Under the pieces are notes generated by a model. It was not told where the DNA came from and ran no database searches. It worked only from the letters and a program-made list of their open reading frames with translations. From the NCBI GenBank assembly GCA_963920705.1, contig OY987231.1:5263424-5327423 (forward strand): a DNA stretch of 64,000 bases, given 5' to 3'. Below are positions 46,005 to 57,668 of the stretch, in pieces. The position numbers and the translations under genes were made by a program. Source of the DNA: Odiellus spinosus (lineage: Eukaryota; Arthropoda; Arachnida; Opiliones; Phalangiidae). Numbering within the stretch: the stretch's first letter is position 1; every line of letters starts with the position of its first letter.

Positions 46005-46890
46005 TTTGCACCTTTTTTTTAGGAAAAGTACTTAAACCAAAAAAAGTCCCACATTTCGTATATAAATTATCGTTAATTACTTTCCATAAATAAACTTCAT
46101 CATATATCGAAAAAAATGACCTATTCATTTGACATTTTCAACCTCAACTCATAGGTATAAAATTTTTAATATAGCGTTTTAATAGTATAATAAAACTAAA
46201 AATATAATCCATAGCACAAGTTTATAACTTATCTTCTATAAGTATGGTAATTATAAAATTTACTTTGTCTGAAAACAGACAACAGCGTGACGTCAGAGTT
46301 AGCAAAAATAGACGTTCTGCGGCCAGAATTGAAACTAAGTAGGCGTGACTACGGCGGAAGGATACGCCATATATTTGCAATAGCCATTCAAAATAGTGAC
46401 CCAAGAGTGAGACTTGTACAGGCAATCAGACTAACAAAGAAAGCCTAAACATTTCTAGAAACAATGATGTAACTACCTAATTGTCTTGTTTCGTAATTAA
46501 ATTGACTTTGAGTTTATTTAAGATTAAAAAGGTAAGAAATTGTTCAGAACCTAGGGTTAGAATTCTTCAAAAAAGAGTCAAGCCATAGCAATGTTCAACA
46601 AAAAAAGGCGAGCGATTCACTTTCACTCCCACCTGTCATGAATCATTTTATTCGAGTTTTTTTTTTTAGTAGCCAATAAAAATCAACACAAAGAATAATT
46701 ATTTTTTACTGGGTTTTCGCACGATTTGGCGGTCCATATTCTATGGTCGATCTTGCGACAAGGTGTCATTATGAAAAATGCGTGTAAAACAAGAGAAGTG
46801 TCATACTTATAGAAGATAAGTTATATACTTAAGTCCATATGCACTCGAAATAAATGGTGACAGCCTCAACTCTTTAATTTTGAAACGAAT
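46005..46890 (+). repeat. Dispersed repeat V, copy 1, interrupted by U
   Basis: Matches 62380-62950 in inverse: ATTATCGTTAATTA-like, GGTATAAAATTTTTAATATA, GCGTTTTAATAGTAT and AAATGGTGACAGCC blocks in order. The minus-strand frame 45772-46128 in it is not kept in the other copy. Confidence 0.75.
46218..46833. mobile_element. Element U, 616 bp, 10-11 bp target duplication (Mutator-like)
   Basis: Ends share ATAACTTATCTTCTATAAGT in inverted orientation. TCCATAGCAC at 46208-46217 and TCCATATGCAC at 46834-46844 flank it. The uninterrupted V copy near 62420 shows one CCATAGGCATTCC-like segment, confirming the insertion. The long duplication suggests a non-autonomous Mutator-like element. Confidence 0.75.
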
Positions 46891-47446
46891 TGCCGATTGC
46901 GTGGTTTTTTTCCGAGCGTTTAAATTTCATTTCTTTTATTTAAAATCAATCGAGAGTGAGACGCGAAGATTATGGCAGTAAATTATAATTATAGAATAGT
47001 TAATTATGTATATGGAAATACAATTGAATATGAAAGGTGTGAGAGAATTTCGGCTTCTATACGAGTATCTTTAGGCGGGCGTTAACCGACAGAGAATCCC
47101 TTTCTGACAACCTCCGCTGAGAACGTGGTTAAAAACTTTGGTAATATCTCATTGGATTAAACGTTCGCTAATGCGGGAGATATGTCTTATCTAAATTTGG
47201 ATCGAGCCCGCCACCGTCTTGAAAGGCTGCTGTCATTATCGAATGCGATATGGTAAGCGTTTTATCGATCTGATATGAATAAAGAGCGCTTATTTCATCT
47301 TTTGAAATCTAAATTGAATGGTCTTATTTAAAGACTAACGAGCTCTTAGAATACCAAAACTTTAAATCTCATTCTTAAAGCGACCCTCTCACCGTTAAAA
47401 TTCCACTCTAATTTGTGCAATTGCAATATCAAAATTCCATGGCTTT
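46891..47446. other. Nothing recognised
   Basis: Unassigned. Confidence 0.45.
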
Positions 47447-48405
47447 TCCCTGACCCATGGATAATTTCAAGATTCCCTGACCCATGGATAATTTCAAGAT
47501 TCCCTGACCCATGGATAATTTCAAGATTCCCTGACCCATGGATAATTTCAAGATTCCCTGACCCATGGATAATTTCAAGATTCCCTGACCCATGGATAAT
47601 TTCAAGATTCCCTGACCCATGGATAATTTCAAGATTCCCTGACCCATGGATAATTTCAAGATTCCCTGACCCATGGATAATTTCAAGATTCCCTGACCCA
47701 TGGATAATTTCAAGATTCCCTGACCCATGGATAATTTCAAGATTCCCTGACCCATGGATAATTTCAAGATTCCCTGACCCATGGATAATTTCAAGATTCC
47801 CTGACCCATGGATAATTTCAAGATTCCCTGACCCATGGATAATTTCAAGATTCCCTGACCCATGGATAATTTCAAGATTCCCTGACCCATGGATAATTTC
47901 AAGATTCCCTGACCCATGGATAATTTCAAGATTCCCTGACCCATGGATAATTTCAAGATTCCCTGACCCATGGATAATTTCAAGATTCCCTGACCCATGG
48001 ATAATTTCAAGATTCCCTGACCCATGGATAATTTCAAGATTCCCTGACCCATGGATAATTTCTAAATTCCATGACTTTTCCCTGACTCTTGGATAATATC
48101 GAAATTCCCCGTTTTTTCCTGACCTTTGGATAATATCGAAATTCCCCGTTTTTTCCTGACCTTTGGATAATATCGAAATGCCCCGTTTTTTCCTGACCTT
48201 TGGATAATTTCAAAATTTCCTTGACCCTTGGATAATGGCAAAATCCCTGACTTTTCCCTGACCCAAGGATAATTTCAAAATTCTCTGACCTTCCCTGACC
48301 CTCGGATAATTTCAAAATTCGTTGACTTCTCCCTGACCCTTGGATAATTTCAAAATTCGTTGACTTCTCCCTGACCCTTGGATAATTTCAAAAGTCCCTG
48401 ACTTT
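47447..48405 (+). repeat. 27-bp tandem array, about 22 near-identical copies plus diverged tail
   Basis: CCATGGATAATTTCAAGATT plus CCCTGAC is almost invariant to 48060, then degrades into longer variants (CCCTTGGATAATTTCAAAAT) to 48405. Period divisible by three keeps both strands open (FPDPWIISR and MGQGILKLS repeats); not called as a gene. Confidence 0.96.
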
Positions 48406-48999
48406 TTTAGACCTATGTTGGAACTCTGACTTTTCTAGGCTTTCCAGGTGTGTGGCAACTCTGATTATTGCCGTATTATAGGTTAATTTTCATTAAATTA
48501 AAACAAATCCAAAGATTCATGCATAACCTAGCGAAACAAATCATTTTCGGGGTATAAGTTATCTTAACCATTTTTCGCGGCAAAAAATATAATATTTTTT
48601 CGCTGTCGGAAAGAAATATTTTTCCCGAAGAAAATGTGGTGAAAATTGGCCTTTAAAGTGATTAAATAAGAATTTTTCGCGTGCATTAAAAGTTTAAAAC
48701 ATTCGGGAAATATATTTTCATAGTAGACGACATAGCCCCATCTTTAAAACGTTTTCTACCATAAGAGTTGATACTTTTCTTAGGTTTTCGATAAAATATA
48801 GATTCTGAAAAACGTAAAATACGTCTAGTTTTCAATTACTCTTTAAGGCAAAATAAACTAATAAAAAAATCGTCTTCTAGAGCGCTTGACGTCTTGTGTC
48901 CCAATTTAACTCGCGGTAATTGGTTTGGTGTATAGTGGCATGAATGTCAAATTTACCCGAGGGGCTAATCGCTCTCGGCCTCCCTTAACACCGATTACA
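48406..48999. other. Nothing recognised
   Basis: Unassigned. Confidence 0.45.
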
Positions 49000-49097
49000 G
49001 ATTACGCGTAATCATCTTATCATGCACTGACAAAGGCAGGGATTTGAAAGATTACGCGTAATCACTTTAGTACAGTCTAAGGTACAGGCTGTACCTT
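49000..49097. promoter_or_regulatory. Cluster of three perfect palindromes
   Basis: GATTACGCGTAATC at 49000-49013 and again at 49050-49063, then AAGGTACAGGCTGTACCTT at 49079-49097. GATTA/TAATC halves fit bicoid-type homeodomain sites, but no gene lies nearby, so a regulatory role is only a guess. Confidence 0.35.
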
Positions 49098-49854
49098 GGC
49101 TGAGTGACTGCCTTCTCGAATCTTGGACCATGACTTTACACTCCCATAATGTTTCTAAAAATTAAAAAAAACGCATTTACTCAAAGGTGTAGAATTTTCA
49201 ATGAGTATGTTTTAAATCGTATATATAAAAAAACTAAAAATGAGTCCGTAGACCTTCGACTTAACGAGATGACCTTTAGGTCACGTGTAATTAAACGCAA
49301 AAAAGGGGGGCCCTCGTACTCGAATTTTATTAGCGATAAATCGACGAAGGAGAATGTCGAGAATAAATTCGGCGGTTCGGAAGGGGCCCGAGATGGAACT
49401 CCTCGTTATACGGTCATACAAGAAGCGTAATAAAGACATTTTTCCATCGATGTCAGGGAGCCATAACGGATGCGCGCCTTGAGGCTTGAATAAAATACAA
49501 AAAAAGGCCCAGATACGAAGATATAGTCTTCCGAGTTTCCCAAGCTCCTCCTTCGTAGCTCCTTCAAAAATAGTATCTGCCATGCTAGTCTCACCCATGC
49601 ACTAAGGGTTATTACGCGGTTCGAAAGAGGCCCTAGAAGGTTAAGTAGTAGCTAGAGAGTTCGTGTCTAACCTTTTATAGTCCGCGCCTTTAATGGTCTC
49701 TTCCGACAGGCGACGCCAATGCCTCTGTTATATAGCTCCTTTAACGATAAAAAGGTGAAGTCTCCTTTAATTTGACGTTTTAGAGTTAACAATAGGTTCT
49801 CGTAGATTGAAGGTAGTAACCAGGAGGTCCAGGTATGCCCAGTCATATACATAT
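49098..49854. other. Nothing supported
   Basis: Overlapping frames on both strands at 49149-49598 without a domain. Confidence 0.4.
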
Positions 49855-50380
49855 ACAATCCGCTCGGCCCTATACCTGTACGATCCGCTCGGCCCTATAC
49901 CTGTACGATCCGCTCGGCCCTATACCTGTACGATCCGCTCGGCCCTATACCTGTACGATCCGCTCGGCCCTATACCTGTACGATCCGCTCGGCCCTATAC
50001 CTGTACGATCCGCTCGGCCCTATACCTGTACGATCCGCTCGGCCCTATACCTGTACGATCCGCTCGGCCCTATACCTGTACGATCCGCTCGGCCCTATAC
50101 CTGTACGATCCGCTCGGCTCTATACCTTTACGATCCGCTCGGCTCTATACCTGTACGATCCGCTCGGCCCTATACCTGTACGATCCGCTCGGCCCTATAC
50201 CTGTACGATCCGCTCGGCCCTATACCTGTACGATCCGCTCGGCCCTATACCTGTACGATCCGCTCGGCCCTATACCTGTACGATCCGCTCGGCCCTATAC
50301 CTGTACGATCCGCTCGGCCCTATACCTGTACGATCCGCTCGGCCCTATACCTGTACGATCCGCTCGGCCCTATACCTGTA
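49855..50380 (+). repeat. 25-bp tandem array, about 21 copies
   Basis: CGATCCGCTCGGCCCTATAC plus CTGTA, nearly perfect; a few T-for-C variants at about 50118-50145. GC-rich against its surroundings. Two long plus-strand frames here are repeat translation. Confidence 0.96.
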
Positions 50381-51540
50381 GGGCCAATTTTTTTGATAAT
50401 CTAGATTTAAAATAAAACCAACTACATCGAAGTCTGCTCTTCACCTTAATGTAACAGGTAGAAAAGGGGCTTAGTGCGTAGTTCACTCGACTGTAAATCT
50501 TTAAAACCACGTTGCTGTAGACTGTAGAGTGCCAATGCCTTATTTAGGAGTCAGAGCTCGAAGTGGTAGTGTTTGGGCCAATTTGGGGACGCAAAGGGGG
50601 GGGGGAGGCGTAAACTTTATCGCGTGGCAGTAAAACTAGTAGCAAACGTTTTCCACAACGTCTAGCGGCATTTTGTATTCTCGTAAGATCTTAATCGAGA
50701 ACGATTAAATTATTACGCAATGTCTGTCGCGGCCTTCTAAATATTGAATGACTTTTTTGATTTGGCGTTCTATCGCGTAATAGGCGCTCAACGCCCCCTT
50801 CTGCCTAAGACGCCTTTAATATAGATTGCGTTAGGTATTTTTACCGAATTCCACCCTATAAAATGAGACTCGTTCTTTGAAGGGGAAGAAGTGTCACCCG
50901 GTTCCTCGTCAACCTCTCGAAACTTTTGCTCGTGACTTTGGGTTTTGGAAAAAAAAAAAAAAAAAGGGGGGGGGGGGCGCCCATCAGTCTCGATGGAAAA
51001 ACCTTTTTTCTATCCAAAAAAACACCTTTACGTCCGTATAGCAGATCTTCACTTTTATCTTTTTGCTGTTGTTAACCCCTCGGGTCTCTCGAGAGCCTTT
51101 TAAAAGTCGTATAACCAAAAATGCTGCCGTTTTAAGCACGCGTCCAAATACTTAAATTCGCACTTTTTGTACGGCTTTCACTTAATTAACGCTCATCTAT
51201 TTCGCCATAAGCCAGCAAGCGCTGCAAACGAGGATCCTGCGAGAGAGACTCGCATTTAAATTTAACTACCATGTCGAGGATGGTAAAATTGTCGCGCCAC
51301 TGCATTCCTATAGCTGCTTAAAACAATGTTTGTTTGTCCAATGAATTTTCGCTTTATTTGCCTTACACAGTTTTTCGTTAGCTGCAACTAACCAAGACGG
51401 TGATTATTTTTAACAGTTAATGAGTAATATTTTAGTCGAAATTTTCGAAAATACATTTAAACGGAATTCGAAAATTGTTTATTATAAACGTTATACCCCA
51501 ATGTGTCCAATTACAAAATGAGAAATACGATGGAAAGGAA
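50381..51540. other. No gene recognised; A/G homopolymer run
   Basis: A run followed by a G run at about 50949-50976. Confidence 0.5.
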
Positions 51541-52350
51541 ATTGTTGAAAAATGATCAGGGAATTTATGGAAAAGTGGTCAGGGAATTTATTTATTGAAA
51601 AAATGGTCTAGGAATTTATTTATTGAAAAAATGGTCTGGGAATTTATTTACTGAAAAAATGGTGTGGGAATTTATTTATTGAAAAAATGGCCAGGGAATT
51701 TTTATTAAAAAATGGCCAGGGAATTTTTATTAAAAAATGGCCAGGGAATTTTTATTAAAAAATGGCCAAGGAATTTTTATTAAAAAATGGCCAGGGAATT
51801 TTTATTAAAAAATGGGCAGGGAATTTTTATTAAAAAATGGCCAGGGAATTTTTATTAAAAAATGGCCAGGGAATTTTTATTAAAAAATGGCCAGGGAATT
51901 TTTATTAAAAAATGGCCAGGGAATTTATTGAAAAAATGGGCAGGGAATTTATTGAAAAAATGGGCAGGGAATTTATTGAAAAAATGGGCAGGGAATTTAT
52001 TGAAAAAATGGCCAGGGAATTTATTGAAAAAATGGCCAGGGAATTTATTGAAAAAATGGCCAGGGAATTTATTGAAAAAATGGGCAGGGAATTTATTGAA
52101 AAAATGGCCAGGGAATTTATTGAAAAAATGGCCAGGGAATTTATTGAAAAAATTGCCAGGGAATTTATTGAAAAAGTGGTCAGGGAATTTATTGAAAAAG
52201 TGGTCAGGGAATTTATTGAAAAAGTGGTCAGGGAATTTATTGAAAAAGTGGTCAGGGAATTTATTGAAAAAGTGGTCAGGGAATTTATTGAAAAAGTGGT
52301 CAGGGAATTTATTGAAAAAGGGTCAGGGAAAACCTGGAAAGTCAGGGAAA
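51541..52350 (+). repeat. 24-28 bp tandem array in three zones
   Basis: First GGGAATTTATTTATTGAAAA units of about 28 bp, then 25-bp ATGGCCAGGGAATTTTTATT units, then 24-bp GGCCAGGGAATTTATTGAAA units changing to GTGGTCAGGG at the end. Open frames inside are artefacts. Confidence 0.95.
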
Positions 52351-53049
52351 TTCATATCGAAAATTATGTAAGAACCCTGAGTTCGAGGTGTTACTACAAT
52401 TAACGAGTGTACCTACAAGCAAATATGTGAATTATCTCTCTCAATAATTTCATTGTTCTAAGAGTAGCATCGCGCGGGACGCGTATATCGGGATCATTAG
52501 CAAAGAGGAGCTAATTTTTGTTCCATGCAGGGCGATTGGTGCGCGAAGAGATACGTTAGCTCGTTGACGAGATTAATTAAGCGAGAGAAATTATCTTTCC
52601 TCTCTCTCTTCTTTATGTCGTAAAATCCCAAGATGAGTACGGATATTCCTACGAGAGCCGTTCCGGGGTTTAGCTATAGCTATGATCTTAATTTATACCG
52701 CCGAAATTATATCGGGGAGACTAAAGAAAAAAGTTATGGAGGGAAAAAAATGTAACTAACGTCGTCAACACCGCGACGTACTGAAACCCGAAACCATTTT
52801 AATATTAACTTGATTAATCTAGACGGCTTCGGGCGTTCATCTAGACATCAACGGCAACTGCGTTATTAAGTTTAATTAGAAGATGAAATTACGACAGTGA
52901 CGTAATATCAGTAACGAGTAAATTAAAAAAAAACACACACAAATTCGCACAAATTACATTGAGATAGAATATATTAATTTTTTTTGTCTTGTTTCCATCG
53001 CAACCGTTTGCGCGCGGAGATTAAAGATACGTTTATGCTTAGAGACATC
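52351..53049. other. Nothing recognised
   Basis: Unassigned. Confidence 0.45.
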
Positions 53050-53308
53050 AGCCGCGTTCACACTACAGACTTTGAAACCATTTTTGATTGTTTTGAAATG
53101 GTCAAATTATAAAATGTTATGGTCACCCCTATACATCTTTGATCAAGAAACAAAATATCTTGGAAAATCGGGTTTGAAAACGATTCCACAGTGTTAAGTG
53201 TGAACATAGTTTTTGAATGACCGTTTCGAATCCGTTCAAATCCGCCTTTCAATTGACCCCAAAAATTATACAATATGACCTTTCCAAAATGTTAAAAATG
53301 CTAGTGTT
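53050..53308 (+). mobile_element. Family B element followed by a second B fragment
   Basis: AGCCGCGTTCACACTACAGA to TTAAGTGTGAACATAGTT (about 53211), then another right half to about 53308. Confidence 0.65.
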
Positions 53309-53379
53309 AGCGTTTTTTGGCATGGTGATTCCGAAAATAAATCAAAAGCTGTTCTCTATTTTTACCTCCAAGTTTCCCT
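53309..53379 (+). mobile_element. Family H right-end fragment
   Basis: TTTTTTGGCATGGTGATTCC to CAAGTTTCCCT followed by TTAA. Confidence 0.75.
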
Positions 53380-54830
53380 TTAAGATAACCTAATACTAAC
53401 GTTGTATAAAGATCTTAACCTGACGTTCACAACTTTCCTCTAACGGCAAATAGTGTGGGCCTCAAGTAGGAACTAACAAATCAAGTTCACGTCTGCCTAT
53501 TCTTTTTTCATAGCAGCCTCGCACCTGGTTTGGTTAATTACTACTTTTGGACGCACTGTTTTCTGTTAGATAACGCTTATGTCTTGTCTTCATCTATTAA
53601 GATAATACCCCTAGGTGTTGTGGCTATGACACATATTATACTATGTAGGATGCAACACCTGTTTCATTTCTAAAGGTTTCTTTCAACCTTAAAATAAATT
53701 TCTGTATCGCTCAGATAGAAAAGTTTCACACCGTTTTTATTCTGAATAGAAATTGACGCGCGGTGTTGATTCGTATTAGCAAAATAATGAAAAATACACA
53801 ATATCATATTTTACTATCTCTTTAAACGTGATCCCTTTGAAAATAGCCCCCCATTTAACGCATTTTTCGCGCAACGAAGCGATATATCACTCGAGGAGGA
53901 AGAAGAATAAAAAAAAAAAAAAAAAAATAATATCTCGGTGAATAATAATTTTAGGCGTCGGACAAAAAGTAAAGGGATTCGAGACATCGGGTTACCGCGA
54001 CTATCCAATTTCCGAGCTATCAAAACTATTTGAATTTTAAATAAGAGGGTAAAAAAATCAATCGAGACCTCGCGTTCATTATTCATTCTAGAAGCGCGCC
54101 ATCTATCCCGTTCAGTAAAAAAAACCGTCTGAACAATACGAGACTCGATACCGCGTAATAGAAATTTTACTTTTATCCATCCCTGTCGCGATTTTTCTCA
54201 TTTCGTTCTCTCGGCTCTATAGACGAACTGCCGGAATAGTTGGAGTGTGGCTCGGAGCCCCTGAGCTAATTGAACGCTCCTAATTAGTCTCGAAGACTAA
54301 GGAGAGTCGTGGCTAAATTAATTACTCTTAACGGATGCCGCGCGTATCTCTTTCGTTCGAGAGGTTTGTTTCCGAAACTTCCCCTAAACCTCGAGAGCTA
54401 GTTTGGTCCGCTCGCGATAAAAGCTTTCAAATGGAAGGGTAACAACGTATACACCTGCTGATAAAATCCTTCTGAAATCAGACTCGTCACGTCGCGATAT
54501 GATAAACGCGATTAGGCATTGATATTAGTTACGAAAATTATGGCTGTCGAATCGATAAATGTCTCCGCCCCCGGGATCGGGACGTGAATTCTCTTCGGGT
54601 GTTGAGTATCACTCAACTATAACTGTAATATATTCACGATTACGCTGACGCTATAGCGTTTCTATGAAACATGCGCATTTAGTATTTGCTAGATGGTATT
54701 TGTATTAGAAAATCCGTACCCTTTTAAAGGGGCCCTAATTTTGAAGCTATATTACCCCTGGCCCTGCAAGCCCAACAAGAGTAAACGGACCTTGAGTCAG
54801 TGGGTGTTGCTACTATTATCAGCGAAGTCT
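53380..54830. other. No gene recognised
   Basis: A run at about 53910-53928; otherwise unassigned. Confidence 0.5.
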
Positions 54831-55592
54831 CTGGTTTTCCAACCCTTCGTTGGTTCGTTCTCTGGTTTTCCAACCCTTCGTTGGTTCGTTTTCTGGTTTT
54901 CCAACCCTTCGTTGGTTCGTTCTCTGGTTTTCCAACCCTTCGTTGGTTCGTTCTCTGGTTTTCCAACCCTTCTTTGGTTCGTTCTCTGGTTTTCCAACCC
55001 TTCTTTGGTTCGTTCTCTGGTTTTCCAACCCTTCTTTGGTTCGTTCTCTGGTTTTCCAACCCTTCTTTGGTTCGTTCTCTGGTTTTCCAACCCTTCTTTG
55101 GTTCCTTCCCGGGTTTCGAACCCTTCTTTGGTTCCTTCCCGGGTTTCGAACCCTTCTTTGGTTCCTTCCCGGGTTTCGAACCCTTCTTTGGTTCCTTCCC
55201 GGGTTTCGAACCCTTCTTTGGTTCCTTCCCGGGTTTCGAACCCTTCGTTGGTTCCTTCCTAGGTTTCGAACCCTTCGTTGTTTCCTTCCCGGGTTTCGAA
55301 CCCTTCGTTGTTTCCTTCCCGGGTTTCGAACCCTTCGTTGGTTCCTGCCCGGGTTTCGAACCCTTCGTTGGTTCCTTCCCGGGTTTCGAACCCTTCGTTG
55401 GTTCTTTCCCGGGTTTCGAACCCTTCGTTGGTTCCTTCCCGGGTTTCGAACCCTTCGTTGGTTCCTTCCCGGGTTTCGAACCCTTCGTTGGTTCCTTCCC
55501 GGGTTTCGAACCCTTCGTTGGTTCCTTCCCGGGTTTCGAACCCTTCGTTGGTTCCTTCTCAGGTTTCCAACCCTTCGTTGGTTTGTTCTCGG
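54831..55592 (+). repeat. 30-bp tandem array in two subfamilies, about 25 copies
   Basis: The first about nine units read CTGGTTTTCCAACCCTTC(G/T)T; the next about fifteen read CCCGGGTTTCGAACCCTTCG. Each later unit contains the palindrome GGGTTTCGAACCC, whose minus strand is GGTTCGAAACC, an exact fit to the Pol III B-box consensus GGTTCGANNCC. The long frames on both strands are artefacts. Confidence 0.96.
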
Positions 55593-55932
55593 GCTCATAA
55601 ACACGTTATTTTTGTAAGATGGTACAATACTCCTTTCTGTTCCGATGTGATTTAAAGATGCCACGTGTAATGAAAGAAATTGGTTAAGGGCACATTAAAT
55701 ATTTTACTATTTTGCGGTTAATCTCTACCAATAGAAGTTCGACCAGCCGGAATTGTAGGTGCTTAATCGTTGTATGTTATCATGTATATTTAACCATCGA
55801 TATTTAGTTGACCATTATATTTAATCATTGACACATAATTGTTATAACATTTTTAAAATAAATTGTTATGATATAAAATAAGTCGCTCATCCTAAACATG
55901 CAAAGTTTAGTGGATAAGAATGTAATCTTTAA

Positions 55933-56366
55933 AGGGTAACTTGAATTTCTTATCGGAATCACCATACCAAAAACGTATTCGAGAATTTTTAGAACCACTT
56001 ATAGAGTATAGACACGTTTTTGGTGTTCAAATTAATTTCGGAAGTAGGGTAAAATTTGAATAAAAGTAAGTATAAATTCGTGCCAATCATATTATTTTGT
56101 TTTCAATAGCACTTTTAATGTCCTAGCATTAAAAGAATTGGCCGGCGTTTGACGTCCAAGGTCATGGGTATCAAACGAAAGCCGATTTTCTTAAGCGCTG
56201 TTGAAGATTGAAATAATATGACTGGCCAAATTTGATATTTATTTTTGTTCAAACTTTATCCAACTTTAGAAAACATCAAAAACGTGTCTAAAAACTTCTA
56301 AAAAATTCTCGGATACGTTAATAAATAAATTCAAAAGCTGTTCCATATTTTGCTCCAAGTTTTCCT
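55933..56366 (+). mobile_element. Family H foldback element, TTAA-flanked
   Basis: TTAA at 55929-55932 and 56367-56370. Left end AGGGTAACTTGAA with a small gap, right end CCAAGTTTTCCT. The central palindrome (TTGACGTCCAAGG...) is preserved. Confidence 0.8.
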
Positions 56367-56370
56367 TTAA

Positions 56371-56973
56371 TTGTTGAAGTATATAATAATAATAAATAGG
56401 AATTGGCGGTGTTAGACGAATAACCCAAAGGAAAATGATCTGTCAGGCGGAGAAGTTGATGGTATATCGTATTATATCTTTAATAAGTAGTGCACGAAGT
56501 AGAAGAAGAATAGCTGTGGGGGATCGAGTTCATCATATATATCTGCCAGTTCATATTCTCGCCATCATTCACCATATTACTATCCGTAGGCCGCGCCATC
56601 CCACGCAATATCCTCGAGAGAAGTATCTCCGGTTTCGCGCTACATCTAGACACCGTATATATAGGCTTAATTCCCTGGCCATGCCACGCGCGCGCTGCGC
56701 TAATGATTTCCATTTATCCAGCTGGGAATTCTTTGGGCGGTGAGAAAATTACCGACTTATTTGATTAACCCCTTTTTTGGCCGACCACTCGCCCTTTCGC
56801 GCGCGATCGTCAATTACTCGGTTTTATTGTATCGCAAAAACGTTATTCGATTTAAGCCAGAGATATTCTTTAATCATCGAGCAAGTATACCCGAGTAAAA
56901 AGGATTAAATTAATGCCACTTTTAAAAGGGAACGATTTATGAGACTCTAGCTCGTATCATTTGTTAATGTTCT
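56371..56973. other. Nothing supported
   Basis: Overlapping short frames at 56435-56743 on both strands, no domain. Confidence 0.4.
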
Positions 56974-57668
56974 TACGCGTAGTTTCCACTAGAGGGCGGA
57001 AAATATTTGTAAGCTTCAAAGATGAGAATTTTCACGCTCTTGTCGAAAACGCATCATTACGCTTAATTTTCCACTAACGCGCGTTAAGGCGCATTTTCAC
57101 GCGTTTCCAGCTCTTGTGCACGAGCTTGAAATACGAAAAATGTGTTTGTATACATACGCTTCAACGGCATATTTTTCATTACGCGCTTAAAAACGTGTGA
57201 AATGTTCGCACGTCCCGAAACTTAAATATTTCACGTGCGTGAAATGTGTGCACGAAAAATGCGCTATTAAGCGTGCTAGTGGAAACCAAGCTTTACGCTC
57301 GTAAAATGTTTGTGTCACGGCTGAAAATTTTCTCCTTCGACCTTCGTAACAAAAAACGCTCGCTAGGGGAAATCCGCGTAAAATCTTAGGGCGGATGCAC
57401 ACAGAGCTATATTCACGCGTTTCGCACTCGTGCGATCATAGAAGTACCATTATCGCGCGAGCGTGAAACGCGTAAAAATAGGTCTGTATGAATCCTGCTT
57501 AAATAGTTTCAACTAGCGCGCGTAATAGCGGGGTTTTCGTGCATACATTTCAGGCGCGTAATCAAAAACGCACGACTACGCGCGTGAAAATGTTCAGCTT
57601 TGGCACGTGCGAACACTTCACGCGCGTAACGAACAACGCACCTCTAGTTGAAACTAAACTTTACGCGT
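56974..57668. mobile_element. Nested CpG-rich inverted-repeat elements R and S
   Basis: Outer pair: CTTACGCGTAGTTTCCACTA (56974) with the inverse ending TTTACGCGTAGGCG (57668). Inner R copy about 57056-57301, with ends like AAGCTTGGTTTCCACTAG and interior GCGCATTTTT arms. S at about 57388-57500 has ends GGCGGATGCACACAGAGC and the inverse of AAGCAGGATTCATACAGACC. Rich in ACGCGT, unlike the AT-rich surroundings. Confidence 0.65.

Noticed and set aside
47413-48096. 227-codon plus and 207-codon minus frames of nine-residue repeats
   Set aside because: Nearly perfect 27-bp satellite, open on both strands; no start context, splice sites or non-repeat domain.
49807-50415. 202- and 189-codon frames with a repeated LYLYDPLGPIPVRSARPYT motif
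   Set aside because: 25-bp satellite translation in several frames.
51862-52403. 163-169 codon frames (GNLLKKW and MAREFIEK repeats)
   Set aside because: 24-25 bp tandem array; two overlapping frames equally open.
55096-55560. tRNA genes or tRNA-derived SINE array
   Set aside because: Only the T-arm-like B-box motif fits; no acceptor, D or anticodon arms exist in a 30-bp unit.
54693-55664. Frames up to 281 codons on both strands
   Set aside because: 30-bp tandem array divisible by three; both strands open through periodicity.
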